From Crocinitomicaceae bacterium (GTDB taxonomy: Bacteria > Bacteroidota > Bacteroidia > Flavobacteriales_D > Crocinitomicaceae): a DNA stretch of 64,000 bases. The first letter of the stretch is position 1. The number at the start of each line of letters is the position of its first letter. The stretch spans positions 1 to 64,000 of the forward strand of contig JAQXBM010000030.1 in NCBI GenBank assembly GCA_029252405.1. Direction: 5' to 3'. Shown in pieces: positions 26,018-35,352 of this stretch. Under the pieces are notes generated by a model. That model was not told the DNA's origin, ran no database searches, and saw nothing but the letters and a program-made list of their open reading frames with translations. The translations under genes were made by a program, and so were the position numbers.

Positions 26018-26074
26018 TCGTAGCAAGAGTTGTTTCAAAGAAACGAAAAAGAATGGATTTTCTTAATTTGGTGC

Positions 26075-27622
26075 ATGAAATTGATTTCGTCTTTCATCAG
26101 TAACATTCAAACAGGAAAAGGGCTGCTCCTTTTCATCCTTGGATTGATTGTCGTTTGGTTGAGCGGATATTACCTGATTGATTTCATATCTAGTGATGAA
26201 CGGACTAGGTATTCGCGACAATTGTATTTCTCGAGAATCACTCTTGCTCTTGCTCTGTTATGTCTGATTGATGCCTCTTTACCTCACTTCAGAAATTTCA
26301 CAAAGAATACCAAAAAGACGGCAACTGATCTTGCTGTTTTTCGAATACTATTCTTTGGATTCTTCGCCCTCGGTTTGATTTTCAATCCTTCCGCAATTTC
26401 AAATCAGGTACAACCCTTCTTGGATTTACCTGATAGCGCCAAAGTCGCGCTGCCTTTTATGGGATGGTATCCAAAGGTTATTCCCATTAATTATACAATC
26501 GTTTCGATTGCATCAATTCTTTTTTACATCTCCATTTTTACTTCACTTTTTGGATTTAAAACGCGCTGGTCGATCGCGATTTTCACAATTACCTTGTTTT
26601 ACCTGTTCGCAATTCCAAATCTCTACGGAAAAGTGAATCACAATCATCATTTAATTTGGTTCCCTGCAATTTTAGCATTTAGTCCTTGCGCAGATCGTTT
26701 TTCTATTGATGCTTATTTCAGGCGACGCAAGAATGAGGTGATTCATCACTCACCCATGCATTATTCCCTTCCGTTTATTCTGATTTGGATACTAATCGGA
26801 TTGATTTATTTCTTTCCAGGATTTTGGAAAATGTGGTCGCACGGGTTAGATTGGAGCTTGACGGACAATGTGAGAAATCAGATGTACTACAAATGGTTTC
26901 AGCTAGGCGACGCTCAATCTTGGATGCCGTTTTTTAGAATTGATCAATACCCATTTTTGTACAAGTCCAGTGGGATTTTTACCATCATTTTTGAACTCTC
27001 CTTTATTCCATTGATTCTCAATAAATCAACGCGAAAACTGGGAGTAGCAATGGGGATTCTTTTCCATATTGGCACCTATCTGTTCATGCACATTTTCTTT
27101 GTTGTTCTTGTTTGGATCTATTTATCCTTCGTTAATTGGAATAAGATCTCGTTTTTGCGGGAAAGAGGAAATATGAGTTCGCTTAAACCTTCAGCGGGCA
27201 GTTTTTTCATAGTGAAGTGGATTGGAGTTGGCTTAATCAGTTCATGTGTTATATTCGGAATCGGGAAATGGTACAGCTGGCCATTTAGCGTTTATCCTAC
27301 TTTTGAGGGAATTGTGGAGGAAGAAACGAATCACCTGTTATACCTTGGCGAAAACGAATCCGAAAAAAGCATTGAATTAAACGTCACCGAACTCCATTCA
27401 GAGTACACTTCTCCGCGATATTGGAATATGGAATACAACATTATCAAAGGGATTGAAAACAATCAATTGGATACGTCCTTGCTCGATAAATTTATCTCAA
27501 TTTATTCTGAACAATCGCAAAAACTAAAGAAGGTGAGTGTTTACATTGAAAGAGAATCAATCATTCCTGAAAAACGATTGGACAAAAAAGACATTTTGAT
27601 CTATTCTAGGAGGTGTAATTAA
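26075..27622 (+). CDS. HTTM/gamma-carboxylase-like membrane protein
   Basis: The 515-residue protein has about nine to ten membrane segments over residues 10-360, with the pattern of the HTTM family (VFRILFFGFFALG near 90; NHNHHLIWFPAILAFSPCADRFSIDA near 190-215 in parts; FFPGFWKMWSHGLDW near 257). It resembles the membrane part of vitamin K-dependent gamma-carboxylase. The last 140 residues form a soluble tail of unknown type with no signal of a carboxylase beta domain. It is divergent from the UbiA fusion (57-bp gap) and upstream of two PhyH genes. An ATG at 26075 is used rather than a TTG that would overlap the divergent gene. Function unknown. Confidence 0.6.
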   Translation: MKLISSFISNIQTGKGLLLFILGLIVVWLSGYYLIDFISSDERTRYSRQLYFSRITLALALLCLIDASLPHFRNFTKNTKKTATDLAVFRILFFGFFALGLIFNPSAISNQVQPFLDLPDSAKVALPFMGWYPKVIPINYTIVSIASILFYISIFTSLFGFKTRWSIAIFTITLFYLFAIPNLYGKVNHNHHLIWFPAILAFSPCADRFSIDAYFRRRKNEVIHHSPMHYSLPFILIWILIGLIYFFPGFWKMWSHGLDWSLTDNVRNQMYYKWFQLGDAQSWMPFFRIDQYPFLYKSSGIFTIIFELSFIPLILNKSTRKLGVAMGILFHIGTYLFMHIFFVVLVWIYLSFVNWNKISFLRERGNMSSLKPSAGSFFIVKWIGVGLISSCVIFGIGKWYSWPFSVYPTFEGIVEEETNHLLYLGENESEKSIELNVTELHSEYTSPRYWNMEYNIIKGIENNQLDTSLLDKFISIYSEQSQKLKKVSVYIERESIIPEKRLDKKDILIYSRRCN

Positions 27623-27832
27623 TCTTACCGCATCAACTTCAATTCATGAAAAATTGCTGCGGAACATTATTCCCTAAGCTTGTCTAATAGACCAATATTG
27701 TTGGAAATATTTGCACGTATTCCTCCTTTTCTTCGCGTTTTAGATATCTTCTGAATATGTCGAATTTCAGAATCATTTTCGTAGCTTTACTTACTGAACA
27801 TCCGCTACATTGGATAAAACTAACTCTCGCCC

Positions 27833-28888
27833 ATGGCAATTACAGTTAAAAGAAATTACCTCAATTGGAAACCCGTTAAGCACGTTGTCTTTAAAGACGA
27901 TGAACTCGCGGAGCAAATTCACTCAACTGGATTTTCAACTTTTGAGGGGCTTTCCGCAGAACAATTGTCGCAGTTAAATGATTTGTTCGATGCAGAACAT
28001 TCATTTGATGTGAAAGAAGGTGGGATGTTTTACAGCATGTACTCACGTGATAAGGAATATCGGAAACGGGTACATGAAACAATTGCGAAAATACTGCAGC
28101 CAACACTGGAAAGGCAATTCAAAGATTACAAAAACGTAGTCAATGCTTTCGTGGTGAAATTACCAGGGGAAAAAAGTGAGTTTTATGTGCACCAAGACAC
28201 TACAGCGATGGACGAGTTTCGATTCTCTCCTCTCAGTTTGTGGATTCCTTTGCACGATATCACACCAGAAAACGGTGCGCTTGCAATCATTGTAAAAACA
28301 CATTGGTTCTTCTCTCCTTACCGGGGAGTTTCCTTTGCTTTCCCTTTCAAAAAGATCAATGATACGATCAAAAAATACTTGAAACCCGTTTTCATGAAAG
28401 CGGGAGAAGTCATGTGTTTCGATAATCGAATTATTCATAATTCGATGGCCAACACTTCGGATAAACCCAGAATTGCTGTGATTTGTGGAATCTTTCCAAA
28501 GGAAGCGACATTTCAAACGTGTTATCGAGCTCCGGAAGAGAACTCACCCATCGAATTATATAATCATCCTGATAGTTACATGATGGATTATCCTCATTTC
28601 TTCTACAATTGTACGGATCGTCCACATTTTGGAGAAAAGGGAAAGATTGAACAGAATATTTTTCCAGAAATGGATGCGCAAGAATTTGAAGAACTGTGCA
28701 ATCTCAATGGAATTGAAATCGCAAACGAACTCAATGATGCGGAGGCAACAACTACAAATTGTCAACTAATTGCTGAACCCGATGGTGTCAACCGTTTCGA
28801 AGAAGCAGATGCAGAGTTAGCAGCGCTTGTTCAATCACAAGCACTAAAATCTAAAGGTTTTTTCAGTTTTTTAAAACGATCGGAATGA
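27833..28888 (+). CDS. Phytanoyl-CoA dioxygenase (PhyH) family protein 1
   Basis: This 351-residue Fe(II)/2-oxoglutarate dioxygenase has the facial triad His120-x-Asp122 (YVHQDTT) and His202 (IIHNS), plus the 2OG-binding Arg213. The jelly-roll marker LWIPLHDITPENGAL lies between them. A C-terminal extension of about 100 residues goes beyond the usual PhyH core. It overlaps the next PhyH gene by 4 bp (ATGA). PhyH enzymes hydroxylate fatty acyl chains, amino acids, halogenated alkanes or sugars; the glycan setting favours a sugar or acyl-chain substrate (inference). Confidence 0.85.
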   Translation: MAITVKRNYLNWKPVKHVVFKDDELAEQIHSTGFSTFEGLSAEQLSQLNDLFDAEHSFDVKEGGMFYSMYSRDKEYRKRVHETIAKILQPTLERQFKDYKNVVNAFVVKLPGEKSEFYVHQDTTAMDEFRFSPLSLWIPLHDITPENGALAIIVKTHWFFSPYRGVSFAFPFKKINDTIKKYLKPVFMKAGEVMCFDNRIIHNSMANTSDKPRIAVICGIFPKEATFQTCYRAPEENSPIELYNHPDSYMMDYPHFFYNCTDRPHFGEKGKIEQNIFPEMDAQEFEELCNLNGIEIANELNDAEATTTNCQLIAEPDGVNRFEEADAELAALVQSQALKSKGFFSFLKRSE

Positions 28889-29763
28889 AACCCAGAGCGC
28901 TCTTTAAAGATCAACATTTACAGGATCAAATCGATGAAAAAGGATTTGCAACTCTTCCCTTTATTGGAGAATCAGAATTGGAGGAACTTCGTGCATTTTA
29001 CCAGGAAATTCATCCAGACGGAGCTCCAGGAAAGATTGACGGGATTCACATGACAACTTGGTGTGAAGATCACGATTACAAAATGAAAGTCGCCAATAGA
29101 TTGTCCGAAATTTATAGGAAGCCCTGTGAAGAAGTCTTTGAAGATTACCGCACTCTAAACAATGTTTTTATCGTCAAAGACACTGGTGAAACGCCATTCA
29201 AAGTTCACCAAGATTGGAATGTTGTTGATGAAAAAGAAAACTTTGCTATCAACGTTTGGATTCCACTTTACGACATTACCAAAAATGAAGGAGGATTGTG
29301 GGTGGTTGAGGGCAGTCATAAAATCGACCGCCATGTTCGTGGTTCAGCTTATTTATTTCCAAACTACGCTCCATTTAACGATGAATTGGAAAAGGCCGCC
29401 AAATCGGTTAGTCTGAAAGCGGGTGAAGCGATCATCTTCTACGTGAATATTATTCATGGCTCTCCGCCTAATCATGGGGAAACTGAACGAATTGCGACTT
29501 GTTTTTCTGTCATTCCAAAAGATGCACCTCTCAGCATTTACTTTCAAAAGAAAGAGGGCGACCCTTTAGAGATTCATGAACCAAAAGATGATTTCATGTA
29601 CAACTACAAGCATTTGCGTACAGAAACATTCGAGCGGGCTCCAACTGATGAGCCTGTTAAGGTTTTAGAGAGCCACATAAATCATCCAATCAGTGTAAAG
29701 GAGCTTGATTTTGCTCTGACAAGATCGATTCCTAAAAAATCATTCTGGAGTAAATTATTTTGA
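28885..29763 (+). CDS. Phytanoyl-CoA dioxygenase (PhyH) family protein 2
   Basis: The 292-residue protein has an intact iron site His108-x-Asp110 (KVHQDWN) and His191 (IIHGSPPN), and a 2OG-binding Arg202. INVWIPLYDITKNEGGL marks the core double-stranded beta helix. The length is typical of the family. It is translationally coupled to PhyH 1. Its HQDWN and HGSPPN wording is closer to the minus-strand PhyH genes than to PhyH 1, so the set arose by repeated duplication. The hydroxylated substrate is unknown. Confidence 0.85.
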   Translation: MKPRALFKDQHLQDQIDEKGFATLPFIGESELEELRAFYQEIHPDGAPGKIDGIHMTTWCEDHDYKMKVANRLSEIYRKPCEEVFEDYRTLNNVFIVKDTGETPFKVHQDWNVVDEKENFAINVWIPLYDITKNEGGLWVVEGSHKIDRHVRGSAYLFPNYAPFNDELEKAAKSVSLKAGEAIIFYVNIIHGSPPNHGETERIATCFSVIPKDAPLSIYFQKKEGDPLEIHEPKDDFMYNYKHLRTETFERAPTDEPVKVLESHINHPISVKELDFALTRSIPKKSFWSKLF

Positions 29764-29858
29764 GGAAACTCGAATTGAAACTAGCAGATCATTCCTCCTG
29801 AAAACATAACTACAGGGTTCTCAATACAATTTTGATTCATTGAAAATAACAGTGTGAA

Positions 29859-30485
29859 CTAATAACCAAACAGTTCAAAATCTTCCTTCAAAGTTTCACG
29901 AACAATTGCTTCTGTTCTCGGCGAATAGTACTCTTTATAATCTGTATGCTCTGTTTTGTTAATATGCTCTAAGGTTTGTTTCGGTAAGCCTAAACGTGAC
30001 GTCACTAGTTCAAGGTCGTTTTCTAAACTTTCATATCTCCCAACAAAATCAACAAGCATTTTACCACTTGCATCTAAAACAAATTGTTTCTGGCTATGAC
30101 GAGTCATTTCATTTTTAGCCGCCCAATCGATGAATTTCTCGAAAGAACCTAGACTTCGAATCACTTCTTTCTGAGGATGGTTGTTCGGTTTTTGCGTTAT
30201 GAAATGATAATAGGAAACCTCCCAACTCAAAGGGTTTCGAACAAAGGCAAATTTGAAATACTCATTGTACATTTCATTACCTATTTTCCCGTTTAAATCA
30301 ATTCCAGTTATGTGTTTTTCAAAATCTTGCGAGAGTGGCTTTTGCGTTCTCTTGAACAATTTATCAGTAAAACTTCGCTTAGTAACCTTTGTTTCAGCAA
30401 AAGGAAGAAGTGAGTGATAAATACTTGTTCCACCTGTTTTCCATACATGAATAAAAATAAAATTGTGCTTATGGGAAATTAGCAT
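29859..30485 (-). CDS. Sulfotransferase-family protein
   Basis: The 208-residue PAPS-dependent sulfotransferase candidate has the 5'-phosphosulfate loop WKTGGTSIYHSL (residues 15-26) and the 3'-phosphate motif FAFVRNPLSWEVSYYH (residues 79-94). It is compact, as in bacterial Sulfotransfer_2 proteins that act on sugars. It has no signal peptide, so it acts in the cytoplasm before export. It is the last gene of the ten-gene glycan operon, 42 bp after the oxygenase gene. This suggests the exported glycan is sulfated. The motif evidence is good; the acceptor is inferred. Confidence 0.8.
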   Translation of the reverse strand: MLISHKHNFIFIHVWKTGGTSIYHSLLPFAETKVTKRSFTDKLFKRTQKPLSQDFEKHITGIDLNGKIGNEMYNEYFKFAFVRNPLSWEVSYYHFITQKPNNHPQKEVIRSLGSFEKFIDWAAKNEMTRHSQKQFVLDASGKMLVDFVGRYESLENDLELVTSRLGLPKQTLEHINKTEHTDYKEYYSPRTEAIVRETLKEDFELFGY

Positions 30486-30527
30486 TGTTTGTGTAATTGA
30501 GAAATTGGTATTGATTTAATTATCTAG

Positions 30528-31427
30528 TTAAGACCATGTGTAAACAGCTTGATCGTCGCGCGATCGAGTTAAAAAACCGCCGCATGTAAGTCGCCTCGTT
30601 TTTTCCGCCAGTTCCACTTTGTGCCAAATTCGTCCACCCGAAAATACTATCATATCCCCTGCATTTGGCAACAATTGCGTGCGTTTCACCTCCTTGCGAT
30701 TATTTAGATCCAAGGTTTCGCCATTTTTATTTTTTAATGTTGTGTCTCCATTCATTCTTATTTCGGCATTTACCCACAATACATCGTACAAAGTCAATTC
30801 ACCACCTTTTTTTGATGGATCCAGCATGACAAAATAACTCATTTGATTTTCAATTATCGAGATCTCATCCATGTGTTCGTAAAATGATGGAAATTCTTTG
30901 TGAAACAAATTACCGCAGTGCGCTTTAAACAGGCCTTCTCCTGGTATCAGATGTTTGAAGCAACCTGGGTTGTACCTTCCTACACCATTCACTCCTTTTG
31001 GAGTTTCAGCTTTTCTCCCTCCTGAAATTTCAGCTAAAATGGTATGCACTCGTTCTTCAAAATCGAATCCAAAATCCGAAGGGAAATTATCCCAACGACT
31101 CGCTGCAGTTATGAAAAAATTCTTCAAATCCTCGGAATAACTCGGCAACGATTTGTCAACATTTGAAAATGGAGGAGGAAAGACGATCATGCCTGTATCG
31201 CTGAAATATTTTTGATCGTCCGCAATTTGGTCGTGCGATTTTATTAAGGTCTGTAGTTCATCTTGCTTGATGACATTTCGAATAATAAATCCGTCAATTT
31301 CCCCAGCTTGAATTTGATCAAGACCGTCAGAAAATTGAGATAATTGAGTTACATCGACATCAATGATCTTATAAATAGGGTCGCTCGTTTGTGATTTTTT
31401 CCGTCGAAATAATTTCTTTAGTATCAT
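30528..31427 (-). CDS. 2OG-Fe(II) oxygenase, prolyl-hydroxylase-like
   Basis: This 299-residue protein is distinct from the PhyH genes. The core carries FVMLDPSKKGGELTLYD near 199-215, GDMIVFSGGRIWHKVE near 257-272 with distal His269, and Arg278/Arg279 as 2OG-binding candidates, as in prolyl-4-hydroxylase-like enzymes. The proximal HxD is unclear: KAHCGN has no Asp in the right place, while FHKEF offers His176-x-Glu178, a known variant of the triad. Iron binding is therefore likely but not certain. ATG at 31427 is used (1 bp from the ATPase stop); a GTG lies three codons upstream. The substrate is probably a glycan part, by context. Confidence 0.65.
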   Translation of the reverse strand: MILKKLFRRKKSQTSDPIYKIIDVDVTQLSQFSDGLDQIQAGEIDGFIIRNVIKQDELQTLIKSHDQIADDQKYFSDTGMIVFPPPFSNVDKSLPSYSEDLKNFFITAASRWDNFPSDFGFDFEERVHTILAEISGGRKAETPKGVNGVGRYNPGCFKHLIPGEGLFKAHCGNLFHKEFPSFYEHMDEISIIENQMSYFVMLDPSKKGGELTLYDVLWVNAEIRMNGDTTLKNKNGETLDLNNRKEVKRTQLLPNAGDMIVFSGGRIWHKVELAEKTRRLTCGGFLTRSRDDQAVYTWS

Positions 31428-31428
31428 A

Positions 31429-32637
31429 CTAGTCACCTATTACTGATTTAACTTCCCAATTCAACTTTGGACGAATAACGCTTCCCATTCCACGAGCCAA
31501 TACGGTATCATTTTCTGAGGAAATTCGAAACTTCGCTACTGATTCCACTTCTTTAATTAATTCTCGATCCTTGCACATTAACATGCCAATTCGATATATA
31601 CCAGGATTCAACAAATCGGGTGGAATAATCACATTAACGTTGTATTTTCCTTGCGGTAATTGCTCAACTGCGTATTCTTTTCTGAAACCATACGAATCGA
31701 TGAGTACGCGAATCCCGTTCATATTCACTAAATAAATTCCTATTTCGAAGGAACCCTCATCTAGTACCTTTGAACACATAAATTGAAAACTGAGTTCAGA
31801 TGATACGGTGTTTGGTACATCATCAATTTGCGAAGTCATTGCGATGTTATCAACTTGAAAATGATCCACCTTTATGGGCATTTTCGCCAAAACGGTAAAT
31901 TCATCATCTGAGGTGTGAGGAGCAAGAATCGATCTGACTTTCGCACCTTCGTTGTTTTCGATCAATTCATAATATTGATTCACTACACTCATGGGTTCAC
32001 CCTCGACCAGCACCTTTCCATCATCTAACAAAATGCAACGGTCGCATTTCTCCACGACTACTTCGAGGTGATGACTCACTAAGACAATTGCGACTCCGCG
32101 TGTCTTTAGTTCTTTGATTTTAGCGTAGCATTTCCGTTTGAAATCGGTGTCGCCAACAGCAATCACCTCATCGAGGAGTAAAATTGAGATTCTTGAATGA
32201 AAAGCAATCGAAAATGCCAAGCGCAGATACATTCCGCTCGAATAGTGTTTTACAGGCATTTGCATAAAATCCTCCAAACCAGCAAAATCAACAATTTCCG
32301 TGTATAAGCTCTTGATTTCTTTCTTTGAATAGCCAAGTAGCAGTGCACTCAAGTAGATATTCTCTTCTCCCGATAAATCAGCATGAAACCCCGTACCAAT
32401 ATCGATGATTGAGGTTAATTGTCCATCATAGGAAACTTCTCCTGAAGTTGGAGATGTAATTTGACTTAACACCTTCAATAAGGTGCTTTTACCTGAACCA
32501 TTTCGACCAATCACCCCTAAAACTTCTCCCTTTTTGAGATCAAAAGACACCTCATCCAATGCGCAAAGAGTTTCCCCTTGCTTCTCGAATTCCTTCGTTA
32601 AACGATCAACATTTAATATGACTTCGTTTTCAGACAT
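31429..32637 (-). CDS. Wzt-like polysaccharide ABC transporter ATPase with C-terminal substrate domain
   Basis: The 402-residue ATPase has a Walker A GRNGSGKS at 44-51, signature YSSGMYLRLA at 132-141, Walker B ILLLDE at 152-157 and H-loop His190. Residues 265-400 form a beta-sandwich like the Wzt C-terminal domain, which in O-antigen exporters recognises the chain terminus. It pairs with the Wzm-like permease encoded five genes upstream in the same operon. A terminal modification (for example methylation) is the usual recognition signal for such exporters, which fits the adjacent methyltransferase gene (1-bp overlap). It is the export motor for this cluster. Confidence 0.9.
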   Translation of the reverse strand: MSENEVILNVDRLTKEFEKQGETLCALDEVSFDLKKGEVLGVIGRNGSGKSTLLKVLSQITSPTSGEVSYDGQLTSIIDIGTGFHADLSGEENIYLSALLLGYSKKEIKSLYTEIVDFAGLEDFMQMPVKHYSSGMYLRLAFSIAFHSRISILLLDEVIAVGDTDFKRKCYAKIKELKTRGVAIVLVSHHLEVVVEKCDRCILLDDGKVLVEGEPMSVVNQYYELIENNEGAKVRSILAPHTSDDEFTVLAKMPIKVDHFQVDNIAMTSQIDDVPNTVSSELSFQFMCSKVLDEGSFEIGIYLVNMNGIRVLIDSYGFRKEYAVEQLPQGKYNVNVIIPPDLLNPGIYRIGMLMCKDRELIKEVESVAKFRISSENDTVLARGMGSVIRPKLNWEVKSVIGD

Positions 32638-33608
32638 TACAGCTCTTCTTGTTTTCTGTTATGCATTTGCATGTAGAACAAATTTTGCAGGAAATATCGG
32701 CTATTTCCATATTCCAATGCGTTCCAAGGTTTGATGCAGGTAATTTCAAAAAAGTCCACAGGGAAGACATATTCTTGTAGATTCTCAATTTTATTGATTC
32801 CCGTCAACTCCTGAAAATCATTGGAAATCGTTAAGTTTTCAAAATCCTCCAATGGAAGATCGATAGTTTTAACACTAGATAAAATGTAGCCCTTTTTTCT
32901 GACGAACTGGAGGACCTCGTATAGATCAGCGACGTTGTACCTGTACGCATCATTTATGTTTCTTACTTCGCGCTGAATATCCTCCGATAAAGATTCAATG
33001 GCGGCTTCTTTGATGAACAAATCTTTGATGTACAACTTCCCTCCCGGTTTCAGCATTCCCCAAGCAGAATTAAGTACTTGTTCGTGATTGGTCGCGTGTC
33101 CAAATGACTCTAAAAAGTAAACGACATCGAAACTATCTGATTTGTAGTACTCTTCCAGTTGGTGAAAGTCACCATGTGTTACATTAACTCTTCCTTCCAA
33201 TCCTTTATCAGAAATGTACTTTGTTGCCTTCTCCACTTGATCTTCAGAAATGGTAATCGCTTCAACCTGAACCTTAGCATTTTTAGCAAAATAGCGAGCT
33301 GGACCACATACCCCGCAACCAGCATCTAAGACGCGCTGACCTTCTTCAAATCCAATGGTTTCAATTTGATAATCGAGCAACTTGGTCACATCAGTTGTGC
33401 GAAAGGCCTGAATGACTTCTCCATAAACTTTTAGGAAATTATTCGTTTGATCGTTGTAAAAATTGCCAACATCACGAGCCGAATGATCCGCTTTTGGACC
33501 ATTTATCTTCAATTGTTTGGTACTCCTTTTTCCTAAGAGAAGAATAATCAATACAAAGCAGGCAATCGCTAATACAAGGATTAAAATGATGGATATTGTT
33601 GAACTCAT
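32637..33608 (-). CDS. Membrane-anchored class I SAM-dependent methyltransferase
   Basis: The 323-residue protein starts with one membrane segment (residues 5-26), then a Rossmann methyltransferase with VLDAGCGVCGP at 93-103 (SAM-binding motif I), SDFSDVVYFLESFGH-like motif II around 155-170 and a motif III GGKLYIKD. Its C-terminal part resembles methyltransferases acting on small molecules or lipids (Erg6/CFA-like core). The membrane anchor suggests a lipid-linked substrate. Adjacent to the Wzt-like gene, it could cap the chain with methyl and set chain length (inference from known Wzt systems). Confidence 0.75.
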   Translation of the reverse strand: MSSTISIILILVLAIACFVLIILLLGKRSTKQLKINGPKADHSARDVGNFYNDQTNNFLKVYGEVIQAFRTTDVTKLLDYQIETIGFEEGQRVLDAGCGVCGPARYFAKNAKVQVEAITISEDQVEKATKYISDKGLEGRVNVTHGDFHQLEEYYKSDSFDVVYFLESFGHATNHEQVLNSAWGMLKPGGKLYIKDLFIKEAAIESLSEDIQREVRNINDAYRYNVADLYEVLQFVRKKGYILSSVKTIDLPLEDFENLTISNDFQELTGINKIENLQEYVFPVDFFEITCIKPWNALEYGNSRYFLQNLFYMQMHNRKQEEL

Positions 33609-33616
33609 TTTCTTTT

Positions 33617-34474
33617 TTATCGGCTAAATATTCTTTGGAAAAATCCCTTTTTTAAAACTATCTCTTCTACTTTGCCCAAATATATTCTTTCAAATTCATC
33701 TTGAGATAATTGTGTGTTTGGATGTTCAAATGAACGCGTCAGTTTTAAGCCAGCTGGGCCAGCATCGCGTTCTTGTTCGAAGAAAAACGTTGGGTAAGAA
33801 GCATACTCCTCAACTTTTTCTCCCACTTGATGATAATATTTCATTTCCGCGTTCTGAGGTAGCGCTCCCATTACCAGAGCTAGGCGTAGTTGATCTGTTT
33901 GATTCTCAGGCGACGAATGCCAAAGAGCATGATCATAAAGTACCGCTTGACCTTTCTTCATATTGAGTGAAAACATGTGCTTGTCAACTTCTTTCGATAT
34001 CTGATATAAAATGGGCGCTACGTTCGGGCCTCTAAATGTTGTTTGCTTGTTGTGACTTTGAGACAACAATCGCATTGCTCCATTCTCTTCATTGACATCC
34101 ACTAAAGGAATCCATAAATTGTAGGAACGCGCCTGAGACTCATCTACCAAATTCCAATCTTGATGAAGCGGTAAAATTCCTTTCTGACCAGGGGACTTCG
34201 ATATAAAGGCGCCTCCCAATAAATTGAGATTTTCAAAATTCACTTCAATTTTACTCAGCAGAAGATCATGCAGATTATCGCTAATTTCTTTCCTTTTTAG
34301 TTTGTTATCAAGATGAGTTGTCGCGTAAAATCCTTCCGGTTTTTTTTCGTGATATGCATGGAACAATTCTGTCAACTCAACAATGGTCTTATCATCGAGC
34401 AAATCAAAAACGGCGTACCCTTCTGTTTTCAAGTGTTCCGATTTCTCTTTGTCAAGAAACTTCAAATAGTTCAT
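33617..34474 (-). CDS. Phytanoyl-CoA dioxygenase (PhyH) family protein 3
   Basis: The 285-residue PhyH enzyme has His104-x-Asp106 (PLHQDWN), distal His186 (LWHSSPEN) and Arg197. YNLWIPLVDVNEENGAM marks the core. All iron and 2OG residues are in place, so an active enzyme is expected. It overlaps PhyH 4 by 4 bp and lies 8 bp before the methyltransferase. A run of four PhyH genes in one operon points to several distinct hydroxylation steps on one product. Confidence 0.85.
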   Translation of the reverse strand: MNYLKFLDKEKSEHLKTEGYAVFDLLDDKTIVELTELFHAYHEKKPEGFYATTHLDNKLKRKEISDNLHDLLLSKIEVNFENLNLLGGAFISKSPGQKGILPLHQDWNLVDESQARSYNLWIPLVDVNEENGAMRLLSQSHNKQTTFRGPNVAPILYQISKEVDKHMFSLNMKKGQAVLYDHALWHSSPENQTDQLRLALVMGALPQNAEMKYYHQVGEKVEEYASYPTFFFEQERDAGPAGLKLTRSFEHPNTQLSQDEFERIYLGKVEEIVLKKGFFQRIFSR

Positions 34475-35346
34475 GATCGACTAAAAATTCGTTGTAAAAA
34501 TGAAGGCTTTTGTTTTGGAATTGATTGTCCAAGTAGATTGTTTAGTTCGCCTTCTGACATCTCAGGAATAACATAATCGAAGTACCCAAGGCTCTCACCC
34601 ATGAGTGGTCTTTTGTAAATTGCTTCCATGAAATTTTCAAAGCGAAGAAGAAAATCGTCCTTTTGTGAAAACTCCTCAATTTGGTTTCGAGCTTTGTCCC
34701 AGTAATGAAATTTCAGTTGCGCTTTCTCGCTAATCAATGCGGCCGTTATCGCCGGGCGAATTTCATCTGTATTGTTTGGCTTAGAATAATGAATGGTCGC
34801 TTGATTTAACACAATCACCTCTCCCAATTTTGCCTCAACAACTGTTAACTTAGGTAAGATTCTATGCTGATGACCATCGAATGACATTGGTAAAGTTGGC
34901 GCCCGCAATGCCGAATTCCAGCGATGGCTACCTTTCATCAATTCGAGTGTTCCATTCTCTTCATTAGTTGTTGTCAATGGAATCCAAACATTTACAGCAT
35001 AGAACTCGCTCTCGTCAACTATGGTCCAATCTTGATGCATAGGCATTTCGCTGTGCGGTCCTATCCCTTTGATTAAATAGGCTGCCCCAATGAGCCGATA
35101 GTTAGTGAAATATTTAGCGATTTTAGATTGAACTGTTGCTTTAATTCGATCGCTGATTTCAGTTTTTAAATCGAAGTCATCCAAGTAACTAGATGAAAAG
35201 AAGACCGATCCCATCTCAGGAAAATAATGCTCTCGCATAGATGCTAGCTCATCAATTTCTGATTGATCGAGCAAGGAGATTTTTACAAACCCATCCTTTT
35301 CGAATTGATTCTGAATTGTCTCATCCTTAAATATTGCCTCTTTCAT
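34471..35346 (-). CDS. Phytanoyl-CoA dioxygenase (PhyH) family protein 4
   Basis: The 291-residue PhyH enzyme has His104-x-Asp106 (PMHQDWT), His186 (ATIHYSKPNN) and Arg197. VNVWIPLTTTNEENGTLELM is the core strand set. It differs from its neighbours by an Asn-Gln in place of the usual Phe-Asp before the distal histidine (VLNQATIH), which may change the active-site pocket. Its TGA overlaps the ATG of PhyH 3. It is also a member of the ten-gene operon. Confidence 0.85.
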   Translation of the reverse strand: MKEAIFKDETIQNQFEKDGFVKISLLDQSEIDELASMREHYFPEMGSVFFSSSYLDDFDLKTEISDRIKATVQSKIAKYFTNYRLIGAAYLIKGIGPHSEMPMHQDWTIVDESEFYAVNVWIPLTTTNEENGTLELMKGSHRWNSALRAPTLPMSFDGHQHRILPKLTVVEAKLGEVIVLNQATIHYSKPNNTDEIRPAITAALISEKAQLKFHYWDKARNQIEEFSQKDDFLLRFENFMEAIYKRPLMGESLGYFDYVIPEMSEGELNNLLGQSIPKQKPSFLQRIFSRS

Positions 35347-35352
35347 TTCAAT

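Noticed and set aside
26018-26074. Longer TTG starts for both divergent genes, which would overlap each other
   Set aside because: Both genes have in-frame ATG codons (26017 and 26075) that leave a normal 57-bp divergent gap.
27833-29763. PhyH genes as phytol or lipid degradation enzymes
   Set aside because: No fatty-acid oxidation genes are near; all neighbours are glycan genes, and the family is broad in substrate.
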